Shown here one piece after another: positions 18,280 to 26,452 of a stretch of DNA of 61,117 nt. Source of the DNA: an uncultured Lachnoclostridium sp. (GTDB lineage Bacteria > Bacillota > Clostridia > Lachnospirales > Lachnospiraceae). The DNA lies in NCBI GenBank assembly GCA_946402335.1, contig CAMIWE010000004.1, positions 1-61,117 of the forward strand. The letters run 5' to 3'. The translations under genes and the position numbers were made by a program. Positions within the stretch are counted from its first letter, which is position 1, and every line of letters begins with the position of its first letter. The notes below the pieces were generated by a model. It was not told where the DNA came from. It did no database searches and was given only the letters and a program-made list of their open reading frames with translations.

Positions 18280-18960
18280 TCATGCTCTCTTCTTTAAAAT
18301 CTTTTCAAAGTCTTTGACCTGCTTAATGATATCGCCGCGGAATACGGCGCTTCCGGCAACGATCGTGTCCGCACCGGCCGCCAGCACTTCGGCAACATTT
18401 TGAAGCGTAATGCCGCCGTCCACCTCAAGTAGCGGCGACTTCCCCGTTTTTTCAAACAAAGCTCTTGTTTCGGAAATCCGGCTGAGCGCATCGGGCAGGA
18501 ACTTCTGTCCGCCGAATCCCGGCTCCACGCTCATGATAAGCACAAGGTCCACGTCACCGAGAAACTCTTCGATCACGCTGACGGGTGTCGCAGGCTTAAT
18601 GGAAAGCCCTGCCTTCTTACCTGCGTCATGAATGGCTTTAAGCGTCGCCTTCACATCCTTGCAGGCTTCATAATGAACGGTGATCAGGTCGGCTCCGGAA
18701 TCCGCGAATTCCTTAATGTAGCGGATTGGCTCCGTTACCATCAGATGCACGTCCAAAAACAGGTCCGTTTTGCTGCGGATGCTTTTCAATACCGGCATGC
18801 CGAAGCTGATGCTCGGGACAAATACGCCGTCCATCACGTCAAAGTGCAGGAATTCCGCACCTGCCTCCGCGACTTTCGCAATCTGCTCGCCGAGAATGTT
18901 GAAATCCGCCGCCAGAATGGACGGCGATAATCGGTTGATTCGTTTTGCTTTCATATTCAT
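18280..18960 (-). CDS. rpe: Ribulose-phosphate 3-epimerase
   Basis: Interconverts ribulose-5-phosphate and xylulose-5-phosphate in the pentose phosphate pathway. The 226-residue TIM-barrel protein has SPSILAADF, HFDVMDGVFVP (metal ligands His and Asp), HLMV, VEPGFGGQKF and EVDGGI. The ATG at 18960 was chosen because earlier in-frame codons lie inside rsgA; a second ATG two codons later is equally possible. It follows rsgA by 19 bases, the common prkC-rsgA-rpe order of Firmicutes. Confidence 0.96.
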   Translation of the reverse strand: MNMKAKRINRLSPSILAADFNILGEQIAKVAEAGAEFLHFDVMDGVFVPSISFGMPVLKSIRSKTDLFLDVHLMVTEPIRYIKEFADSGADLITVHYEACKDVKATLKAIHDAGKKAGLSIKPATPVSVIEEFLGDVDLVLIMSVEPGFGGQKFLPDALSRISETRALFEKTGKSPLLEVDGGITLQNVAEVLAAGADTIVAGSAVFRGDIIKQVKDFEKILKKRA

Positions 18961-18979
18961 CCTGTCTTTCCGCTCCTGC

Positions 18980-19867
18980 TTACCACTTCCGCCTGTTAGC
19001 CAGTTCCTCATACAAAAGAATGTAATTCTTATAGCGTTCTTCGGAAATCTCCCCGGCTTCCACGGCTTCCTTAACCGCGCAGCCCGGTTCCTTCCGGTGC
19101 ACGCAGTCCGGGAAACGGCACAATTCCTTCTTTCCGGCAAATTCCGGATACAACTCCGCCAGTTCGTCTGCCTCCACATCCGGCAGGAACAGGGAACTGA
19201 ATCCCGGCGTGTCGCACAGATAGGTTTCCCGTGTCACGTAATTGAGCTGCGAATGCCTCGTGGTATTCTTGCCCCGCATGATCCGGCTGCTGAGTCCGCC
19301 GGTTTCCATCCCGGCATTGGGCTGCACCACGTTCATGATTGTGGACTTTCCGACTCCCGAAGGTCCTGCAAGCACCGTCGTTTTGCCAAGCAGCTCGATG
19401 ATCACGGGCTTCATTGTCTCGGGATCCCTTGCGTCGGTAAACAGCACCTTGCAGCCGCTTCCGGCATATATCCGCCGAAGCCGCTTTACATCCCCGTCTG
19501 CAGCCTTGTCGGTCTTATTGAAGCAGATTACAACGGGAACCTGTTCCTTGGCCATCAGAAGCAGAAACCGGTCCAGCAGGTTCAGATGCGGTTCCGGTTC
19601 CTTTACGGCAAATACGACCATGGCCTGGTCAACGTTGGCTACGGCCGGGCGCACAAGGGCATTCCGTCTCGGAAGCACCTCCGTCAGGTTTCCGGTCCGT
19701 TCCTTACGGTCAAGGATCGTAAGCTTCACGTTGTCGCCGATCAGCGGTTTAATGTCGTTATATCGTAAAATGCCCTTGGCCCGGCACTCCACCGGACCAA
19801 GGTCTTCCACATACACTTCGTAGAGTCCTCCGACTCCCTTCATTATCTTTCCGATGCATTCTTCCAT
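18980..19867 (-). CDS. rsgA: Ribosome small-subunit GTPase RsgA
   Basis: Circularly permuted GTPase that helps mature the 30S subunit. The 295-residue protein has an N-terminal OB domain (GKIMKGVGGLYEVY), then G4 NKTD before G1 GPSGVGKST and G3 DTPGF (the permuted order), and a C-terminal zinc motif with Cys, Cys, His and Cys around CRFPDCVHRKEPGC. The ATG at 19867 gives the standard N-terminus but has a weak ribosome site; it lies 16 bases after the prkC stop codon, so translation may be coupled. An upstream in-frame start would sit inside prkC. Confidence 0.95.
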   Translation of the reverse strand: MEECIGKIMKGVGGLYEVYVEDLGPVECRAKGILRYNDIKPLIGDNVKLTILDRKERTGNLTEVLPRRNALVRPAVANVDQAMVVFAVKEPEPHLNLLDRFLLLMAKEQVPVVICFNKTDKAADGDVKRLRRIYAGSGCKVLFTDARDPETMKPVIIELLGKTTVLAGPSGVGKSTIMNVVQPNAGMETGGLSSRIMRGKNTTRHSQLNYVTRETYLCDTPGFSSLFLPDVEADELAELYPEFAGKKELCRFPDCVHRKEPGCAVKEAVEAGEISEERYKNYILLYEELANRRKW

Positions 19868-19883
19868 ATTTGCATGTTGCGGA

Positions 19884-21836
19884 TCAGTTCGTTCCGCCGT
19901 CGGTATTGCCGCCGTCCGTATTCTGGCCGTCCTCACCCTGATTGTCAGGCGTCGGAACAGGCGTGTTGGTCGGCGTCGGAACCGGTGTGGGCGTCGGTGT
20001 CGGCGTCGGTTCCGGTCCCTTGCTGATAAAGAGCGTAATCTTCGTCTTTTCCTTTACTTCCGCACCTGCAGACGGGAGCTGGTTGTATACGGTTCCTGCC
20101 TCATTTGCGGAATATTCTTCCCGGATCTCAAACGTAAGACCCGCATCGGTGATGGTTTTCTCCGCAGCCGCAACCGTCATTCCGAACGTTTCCGGAACCG
20201 TAACCATCTTCGGTCCGGTACTGAACTGAACGGTAATGGATTTGCCGCGCTCGATCTTACTGCCTTCGGAAGGAATGGTGGCAATTACGGTCCACTCATC
20301 CAGATCACTCGAAACCGGCTCCGGATTTACAACCAGGCCGCTTCCTTCGAGAATCGACTTAACCGTCTCCAGGTTCTTACCCTTTACCGGCGGAATCGTA
20401 ATATCGCCGCGGCCGATGCTGTAGCGAAGGGTAATGGTATCGCCCTCCGAAAGAACTGCATCCACTGCAGGCATCTGCAGGGTAACGGTATCCGCTGCGT
20501 AATCCGTAGCGCCGCTCTCCGGCTCGATTTCAATTGAAAGATCCAGTTCCAGCTCACGAAGCTTCGAAGTCGCGTTCTGGTACGTCTGGCCTACCAGATT
20601 CGGCATCTTGGCGGTTTTCACCGGAGGAAGGGGCGTGGGTGAATCCACTACGACCTTCTTCGGCTTTAACATATTGCCGCTGTTGCTCTTGCTGAAAATA
20701 CCGGTCATCTTGTTCACGATCAGGATAACCACAACGGCAACCGCGATCAGGGCCACGACACTGCAGATCAGGCCGACCTTCTCCCAGATGCTCCCGACAT
20801 TATCGATATCGTCATCATCGTCGTCATCGTCAACCCGGTGTCTGCTGATCATGATCGCTTTCTTCGGATCTTCATCCTCGTCATCGCCGTCCCCGTCTTC
20901 ATCGAAGAAGCTGGAACGGGCGCCGCTTTTGATCTGTCTTACTTCCGAATCCGACAGTTGCTTGGTCGGCGCATCGGGAGCAACACTCGGAGCAAGTACG
21001 ACATACTGTCCGTCCGGATTGGCAAGAGCAGCCTTCAGATCGGCGATCAGCTCGCCTGCCGTTGCGTAACGGCGCTCCGGCTTTTTGCTCATGCACTTGC
21101 GGACAATCTTCTCCACTGCGGGCGTCACATTCGGGTTCAGTTCAACGATCGGCGTTGCGGATTCGCTGATGTGCGCAAGCGCAACGGAAACGTTATTGTC
21201 TCCTGCATACGGAACGCGTCCCGCAAGCATTTCATACATCGTGATACCGAGGGAATAAATATCGCTTCGCTCATCGCTGTATCCGCGTGCCTGTTCCGGC
21301 GAAAGGTAATGCACGGAACCGGCTGCACATTCCTGAATCGTATTGGTGGTCGTTGCCGCCTTAGCGATACCGAAGTCGGCAACCTTTACCTTTCCTTCAC
21401 GGGAAAGGATAATGTTCTGCGGCTTGATATCCCGATGGATAACATGCTTCGAATGTGCCGCCTCAAGACCCTGGGCGATCTGGATCGCGATTCCGACCGC
21501 TTCCTTGATCTCCAGCTGTCCCTTCTTCTCAATATAGCGTTTCAGTGTGATTCCTTCCACCAGTTCCATTACGATGTAATGCAGGTCGCCCTCGTCACCT
21601 ACATCGTAAACGCTGACCACGTTCGGATGGGTCAGTCCGGCGCACGACTCCGCCTCACCGCGGAAGCGCTTAACAAAAGAACTGTCGCTGCTGTACTCCG
21701 GCTTCAGAAACTTGATCGCTACCATACGGTTCAGGCGGTGGCATTTGGCTTTATAAACGTCTGCCATTCCTCCCGTGCCGATTTTTTCGATGATTTCGTA
21801 GCGGTCACCGATTAACATTCCGGTTGTAACTATCAT
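19884..21836 (-). CDS. prkC: PASTA-domain Ser/Thr protein kinase
   Basis: Membrane kinase that senses cell-wall fragments or lipid II and phosphorylates division, wall and translation proteins. The 650-residue protein has kinase motifs GTGGMADVY, Lys42, HRDIKPQN with Asp136, and DFG at 154-156. A strongly acidic juxtamembrane stretch (eight consecutive Asp) precedes one transmembrane helix, then three PASTA domains and a Thr/Pro-rich tail ending in Asn/Gly/Thr repeats. AAAGGA lies 12 bases before the ATG. It follows the PP2C phosphatase gene by 29 bases, the standard opposing pair. The Pro-Thr tail is encoded by GTCGGC-type hexamer repeats that could change length by slippage. Confidence 0.97.
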   Translation of the reverse strand: MIVTTGMLIGDRYEIIEKIGTGGMADVYKAKCHRLNRMVAIKFLKPEYSSDSSFVKRFRGEAESCAGLTHPNVVSVYDVGDEGDLHYIVMELVEGITLKRYIEKKGQLEIKEAVGIAIQIAQGLEAAHSKHVIHRDIKPQNIILSREGKVKVADFGIAKAATTTNTIQECAAGSVHYLSPEQARGYSDERSDIYSLGITMYEMLAGRVPYAGDNNVSVALAHISESATPIVELNPNVTPAVEKIVRKCMSKKPERRYATAGELIADLKAALANPDGQYVVLAPSVAPDAPTKQLSDSEVRQIKSGARSSFFDEDGDGDDEDEDPKKAIMISRHRVDDDDDDDDIDNVGSIWEKVGLICSVVALIAVAVVVILIVNKMTGIFSKSNSGNMLKPKKVVVDSPTPLPPVKTAKMPNLVGQTYQNATSKLRELELDLSIEIEPESGATDYAADTVTLQMPAVDAVLSEGDTITLRYSIGRGDITIPPVKGKNLETVKSILEGSGLVVNPEPVSSDLDEWTVIATIPSEGSKIERGKSITVQFSTGPKMVTVPETFGMTVAAAEKTITDAGLTFEIREEYSANEAGTVYNQLPSAGAEVKEKTKITLFISKGPEPTPTPTPTPVPTPTNTPVPTPDNQGEDGQNTDGGNTDGGTN

Positions 21837-21865
21837 ACTGATCTGTCGTCCTTTCTCTTGTTACG

Positions 21866-22588
21866 TCAAATCTTCATCAGAATGAGCGTAATGTTATCTT
21901 TGCCCCCATTTTCATTGGCCATGAAGACCATTTTGTCTGCGATATCCTGTACATCCTCGTATTCGCTGACCAGTTTCAGAAGTTCGCCTTCTTCCACCAT
22001 TTCCCATAATCCGTCCGAGCAGAGAAGAACATAATCTCCGCGCTTCACTTTGTATTTATAAAAATCCGGGCTTGCCACCGACCGTGTGCTCAGGGCGCGC
22101 AATACAACGTTCTTCTGCGGATGGAACCTTGCCTCCTCCTTCTTCAGTTCCCCGTTGCGCACCATTTCGGCCACCAGCGAATGATCCTGCGTGATCTGAC
22201 TGATTGTATCGTTCACGATGTAGAGACGGCTGTCGCCGATGTTGGCGATCAGGAGATATCCGTCGTCCTGGAGCGTGGCCGCGACAAATGTCGTGCCCAT
22301 GCCGTCATATTCCCGCTGCGTCTTCGCTTTGGCAATTAATTCTTCATTGGTAATCTTCAGCGCATTCTCCATAACGGAAATCGGCGTGCGCTCTTTGCTT
22401 TCCCGAACAAGCGTCACGAAACGGTCTACGGAGAAGCGGGCGGCATAATCGCCGGCGTTGTGTCCGCCCATGCCATCCGCAACGATGTACAGATTCTGCA
22501 TGATTCCGACCGGCTCGTCCGAGCAGAAATAATAGTCTTGATTCATGCTGCGCTTGTTTCCCACATTGGTAACGGCAACTGCCTTCAT
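21866..22588 (-). CDS. prpC: PP2C-type Ser/Thr phosphatase
   Basis: Removes phosphate from proteins modified by the PASTA kinase and from the kinase itself. The 240-residue protein has the metal-binding motifs NQDYYF, DGMGGH, GDSRLYI, SDGLWEMV and DNITLILM in family order and normal length. Its ATG overlaps the stop codon of rlmN by four bases (ATGA), and AAGGGG lies just upstream, so expression is probably coupled to rlmN. Confidence 0.97.
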   Translation of the reverse strand: MKAVAVTNVGNKRSMNQDYYFCSDEPVGIMQNLYIVADGMGGHNAGDYAARFSVDRFVTLVRESKERTPISVMENALKITNEELIAKAKTQREYDGMGTTFVAATLQDDGYLLIANIGDSRLYIVNDTISQITQDHSLVAEMVRNGELKKEEARFHPQKNVVLRALSTRSVASPDFYKYKVKRGDYVLLCSDGLWEMVEEGELLKLVSEYEDVQDIADKMVFMANENGGKDNITLILMKI

Positions 22589-23628
22589 CCCCTTGATTCC
22601 TCCTCATAATGCCTGCGAAGCTGTCCGCAGGCGGCATTAATATCAGAGCCCATTTCCCTTCTAATAGTAACATTTATGCCGGCTTTTTCAAGTAATTTCT
22701 GAAAAGTCTGCACATTCGGGCCCGCCGGACGCTCGTAATTCCGCTCCGAAACGGGGTTCACCGGTATCAGATTTACGAGGCAGTTTCTCCCTTTTAAAAG
22801 GGCTGCCAGCTCGCCTGCACAGGCAGGCGTATCGTTCTGATCCCGGATCAGGCTGTACTCAAAAGTCATACGACGGCCGGTCTTATCGAAATAGTAATCG
22901 ACCGCTTCCATCAGTTCCGCGATGGAATACCGGTTTGAGACGGGCATCAGTTTTCTGCGCATCGCATCGTTGGGCGCGTGCAGGGATACCGCCGGGTTGA
23001 TCCCGAGATCAAGATCGGCTAGCGCCTTAAGGCGGTCCGCCAGGCCGCAGGTGGATACCGTCACGTTCCGGCGGCTTATGTTCCGCCCGTCCTCCGAGCA
23101 GAGCATCTGTATAAACTTTACCAGGTTGTCGAAATTGTCAAGCGGTTCGCCGCTTCCCATTACCACGACGTTGCTGACCTTTTCCCCGGTGAGGCGTTCA
23201 ATGGAATATATCTGCTCAAGCATTTCCGCCGCGCTCAGGTTCCGGACCAGTCCGCCGAGGGTGGATGCGCAAAATGTGCAGCCCATCCGGCAGCCGACCT
23301 GGGAGGAAATGCATACCGAAACGCCGTGATGATACTCCATCCGGACGCTTTCGATCACGTTTCCGTCCGCAAGGCGGAACAGGTACTTGCGCGTACCGTC
23401 AATCTTTGAAACAAGTTCCACGACCTTCGTTAAGACCGTATAGTCGAACTGTTCCGAAAGGCGTTTCCGGAGTGCCTCCGGCAGATTCGTCATCTCCGCC
23501 ACGGAACAGGCCTCTTTCTTATGCATCCAGTCATACAGCTGTGCGGCCCGGAATTTCTTCTCTCCGAGTCCGGCAACAACTTCGACGAGTTCCTGCATGG
23601 TCAGGTTTTTCAGATCAATTCTGTCCAT
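22585..23628 (-). CDS. rlmN: Dual-specificity RNA methyltransferase RlmN
   Basis: Radical-SAM enzyme that makes 2-methyladenosine at A2503 of 23S rRNA and A37 of some tRNAs. The 347-residue protein has the cluster motif CRMGCTFC within SQVGCRMGCTFCAST, and further family motifs NVVVMGSGEPLDN and SLHAPND. It overlaps the end of rsmB by 14 bases and the start of prpC by four, so three genes are tightly coupled. Confidence 0.97.
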   Translation of the reverse strand: MDRIDLKNLTMQELVEVVAGLGEKKFRAAQLYDWMHKKEACSVAEMTNLPEALRKRLSEQFDYTVLTKVVELVSKIDGTRKYLFRLADGNVIESVRMEYHHGVSVCISSQVGCRMGCTFCASTLGGLVRNLSAAEMLEQIYSIERLTGEKVSNVVVMGSGEPLDNFDNLVKFIQMLCSEDGRNISRRNVTVSTCGLADRLKALADLDLGINPAVSLHAPNDAMRRKLMPVSNRYSIAELMEAVDYYFDKTGRRMTFEYSLIRDQNDTPACAGELAALLKGRNCLVNLIPVNPVSERNYERPAGPNVQTFQKLLEKAGINVTIRREMGSDINAACGQLRRHYEEESRG

Positions 23629-24982
23629 CTGTTCCGTCTTTCTTTTGCATTACCGCGATGAAAAAGCCGTCGGTTCCGTCCTGCGGAAACAACTGAAGCC
23701 TTCCGTTATGATACCTTCCCCGAAGCGGCTTCGGGATGGCATCCGTAACATCATACGGCACAAAGCCGAGGGATTCCAGGAAGTCGCAGTTTTGGTCATT
23801 CTCCTCTTTCGTAACCGTACAGGTCGAGTAACAAAGGTACCCGCCCGGTTTAACATAGCGGACGGCATTGTTTAAAATGTCGCGCTGAAGCCCGGCAAGG
23901 GTCCGGACGTCGGCAAGACTTGTCTTCCATTTGATGTCGGGCTTACGCCCGATCACGCCGAGCCCCGAACACGGCAGGTCCGCAAGCACAACATCACAGG
24001 CTTCGCACATGGTATCGTCATATACCGTTGCATCCCGCTTTTCCAATGTTACGTTATGTAAACCTATCCGTTCGGCATGTTCCCGGATCCGTTCCACCTT
24101 TTCCGCGGAAAGGTCTCTTGCCGTTACGCTTCCGCCGCCGAGTGCCGCCAGCTCATCCGCTGCATGCACGGTCTTCCCGCCGGGCGCCGCGCATAGGTCA
24201 AGCACCTTCATTTCCTTCTTTAAGGGAATCACATTGCCCGCAAGCGCGGAACTTTCGTCCTGAATGCTGAAGAGACCTTTTTGAAACGCTTCCGTACCGG
24301 CCGGGCTTCCGCTTTTTAAAAGCCGTAACGTATTCGGAAGAAGTCCTTCCCGGAAGGGAATCCCTTCCTTTGTCAGTGCCTCTTTCAGTTCCTCCATGCT
24401 GCCGCGGCTCTTATTGAAACGGATTGCAGTTCCCTGCTCCGAAAGAAATGCCGCAAACATGTCTTCCGCTTCCGAAGGATAGTTCGTGCGGTAATAGGAA
24501 ACAAGTTCCTCCGGTACCGAATAAAGAAACGAGAACCGTTCGTTACCGGAATACGCATCGGCATAGTGCATAAGGCACTGTTCCCGCGATCCGGCCGCCT
24601 CGATGTCTCTAGCGATTCCGCGAAGCACGCCGTTCACGAATCCCGATAATCCGGCGAGGCCGTTCTTCTTAGCCAGTTTGACCGATTCGTTGCAGACCGC
24701 CGAGGCCGGGATCTGCGTTAAGAAAAGCAATTGGTAAACGCCTAAGCGGAGGATGTTCCGGATCAACGGCTTCATCTTCGAAACGGGCTTTTTGGTCTTA
24801 TTTCCAAGTATCCAATCGGCCGTCAGCTGCCGTTCGAGTGTTCCGTGCACCAGTTTGGTCGCCAGGGCGCGGTCCCTCGGTTCCAGTCCGCTTTGCTCCA
24901 GTGCTTTAAGCGCTTCATGGCTGAGCACCTGCTCTTCATTGACTTTTTGTAAAAGCCTGAGGGCAAATTCACGCGCGTTCAT
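23615..24982 (-). CDS. rsmB: 16S rRNA (cytosine-967-C5)-methyltransferase
   Basis: Methylates C967 of 16S rRNA. The 455-residue protein has an N-terminal NusB-like domain (about 1-140) and a C-terminal AdoMet domain with DLCAAPGGKT, LADLPCSGLG and the catalytic cysteine motif YSTCT. It begins three bases after fmt ends and overlaps rlmN, as in many Firmicutes. Confidence 0.96.
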   Translation of the reverse strand: MNAREFALRLLQKVNEEQVLSHEALKALEQSGLEPRDRALATKLVHGTLERQLTADWILGNKTKKPVSKMKPLIRNILRLGVYQLLFLTQIPASAVCNESVKLAKKNGLAGLSGFVNGVLRGIARDIEAAGSREQCLMHYADAYSGNERFSFLYSVPEELVSYYRTNYPSEAEDMFAAFLSEQGTAIRFNKSRGSMEELKEALTKEGIPFREGLLPNTLRLLKSGSPAGTEAFQKGLFSIQDESSALAGNVIPLKKEMKVLDLCAAPGGKTVHAADELAALGGGSVTARDLSAEKVERIREHAERIGLHNVTLEKRDATVYDDTMCEACDVVLADLPCSGLGVIGRKPDIKWKTSLADVRTLAGLQRDILNNAVRYVKPGGYLCYSTCTVTKEENDQNCDFLESLGFVPYDVTDAIPKPLRGRYHNGRLQLFPQDGTDGFFIAVMQKKDGTDGQN

Positions 24983-24985
24983 CCG

Positions 24986-25918
24986 TTACTCTCCCGACCG
25001 GTCCGTAAACCGGTATCCGCGAAGGAATTCCTCGGTCGTCATACGGCGTTTTCCTTCCGGCTGGAGTTCTAAAACACGGAGTCCGCCGACTGCCGTCACA
25101 TAGGTAAATGATTTTTTGGTAATATCCGTGATTGCTCCGGGCTTTAATCCGGAATCCTTTAAGATCACGGGTTCCGCTTTCTGAATCTTCAGAAGCTTCC
25201 CGTCGAGGTCCGTGAAGGTCCCCGGCCAGGGGTCAAATCCGCGGATCATGCGGGCAAGCACTTCCGCAGGCTTCGTAAAATCAAGACGTCCCATTTCCTT
25301 CGTAAGCTGCTTTGCGTACGGCGTCGTCATCTCTCCCTGCGCGACCGGCTTAAGCGTTCCGTCAAGAACTCCCGGAATGGCTTCGCAAAGCGCCTCCGCG
25401 CCGAGGTCCGCCAGGCGGTCATGCAACGTTCCGCCGGTTTCGTCCGATGCAATTTCAATGCTCTTCTGAAGCAGGATGTCGCCGGTGTCCAGGCCCTCGT
25501 CCATTTTCATGATCGTGATGCCGGTCTCCCGCTGCCCGTCAATGATTGCCCACTGGATCGGCGCCGCGCCGCGGTAAGCCGGAAGCAGCGATGCATGCAC
25601 ATTGATGCAGCCGTACTTCGGCAGATCCAGTACTTCCTTCGGAAGAATCTGTCCGAAAGCCGCCACAACGATCATGTCGGGCTTTGCCTTGGCAACCGTC
25701 CGGACCGCTTCGGGGTCTCTCAGCTTAAGCGGCTGGAATACCGGAATGCCGGCCTCTTCCGCCACCAGCTTGACCGGGGATTTCGCAAGTTCCTTGCCTC
25801 TTCCCTTCGGTCGGTCGGGCTGCGTTACGGCAAGCACAACCTTGTAGGGTTCCCTGATCAGCCTCTTAAGGATAACGGCCGCGATATCCGGCGTTCCCAT
25901 ATATACGATACGAATCAT
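24986..25918 (-). CDS. fmt: Methionyl-tRNA formyltransferase
   Basis: Formylates initiator Met-tRNA using 10-formyltetrahydrofolate. The 310-residue protein begins RIVYMGTPDIA, has the catalytic stretch INVHASLLPAYRGAAP with the family Asn and His, and MDEGLDTGDIL. Length is normal. It is two bases after def; formylation and deformylation genes are thus co-transcribed, as is usual. Confidence 0.97.
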   Translation of the reverse strand: MIRIVYMGTPDIAAVILKRLIREPYKVVLAVTQPDRPKGRGKELAKSPVKLVAEEAGIPVFQPLKLRDPEAVRTVAKAKPDMIVVAAFGQILPKEVLDLPKYGCINVHASLLPAYRGAAPIQWAIIDGQRETGITIMKMDEGLDTGDILLQKSIEIASDETGGTLHDRLADLGAEALCEAIPGVLDGTLKPVAQGEMTTPYAKQLTKEMGRLDFTKPAEVLARMIRGFDPWPGTFTDLDGKLLKIQKAEPVILKDSGLKPGAITDITKKSFTYVTAVGGLRVLELQPEGKRRMTTEEFLRGYRFTDRSGE

Positions 25919-25920
25919 TC

Positions 25921-26427
25921 TTACTCCCCGGAAGTCTCCGCTTCCTCAATCTGCTCTAACTCGGAATTATCATACAGACGGCCTTCCACAAGCGAAACAT
26001 ACAGATGTCCGTCCAAATGGTCATTTTCATGAAGAATCGCCCTTGCAAGCAATTCGTCGCCTTCGATTTCCTGCCATTGCATATCGCGGTCCTGATAACG
26101 GCATTTCACGTGATTCGGTCTGGTCACGATGCCGCTCTTACCGGGAACGCTTAAGCAGCCTTCATATCCGGTCTGCTCTCCGCTTGTTTCAAGAATCTCC
26201 GGATTGACAAATACGATCGGGGAATCTCCTTCGGGCGAAACATCAATCACGAAGATCCGTTTCAGTATCCCGACCTGCGGTGCCGCGAGTCCGACACCGT
26301 CGGCCGCATACATCGTTTCCAACATGTCATCGATCAGCTCCAATGTGCGCCCGTTCATCTCCGTCACCGGCTTGCACACCTTTTCCAAAACTCTGTCTCC
26401 GCTTGTACGGATCTTGCGAATTGCCAT
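25921..26427 (-). CDS. def: Peptide deformylase
   Basis: Removes the formyl group from the N-terminal methionine of new proteins. The 168-residue metalloenzyme has the three motifs GVGLAAPQVG, EGCLSVPG (metal-binding Cys) and HENDHLDG (two metal-binding His and catalytic Glu). GGAGG eight bases upstream of the ATG at 26427 sets the start; an upstream in-frame codon would extend into priA. It lies 25 bases after priA. Confidence 0.97.
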   Translation of the reverse strand: MAIRKIRTSGDRVLEKVCKPVTEMNGRTLELIDDMLETMYAADGVGLAAPQVGILKRIFVIDVSPEGDSPIVFVNPEILETSGEQTGYEGCLSVPGKSGIVTRPNHVKCRYQDRDMQWQEIEGDELLARAILHENDHLDGHLYVSLVEGRLYDNSELEQIEEAETSGE

Positions 26428-26452
26428 TTTCCGTTCCTCCTTGACGATTCGT

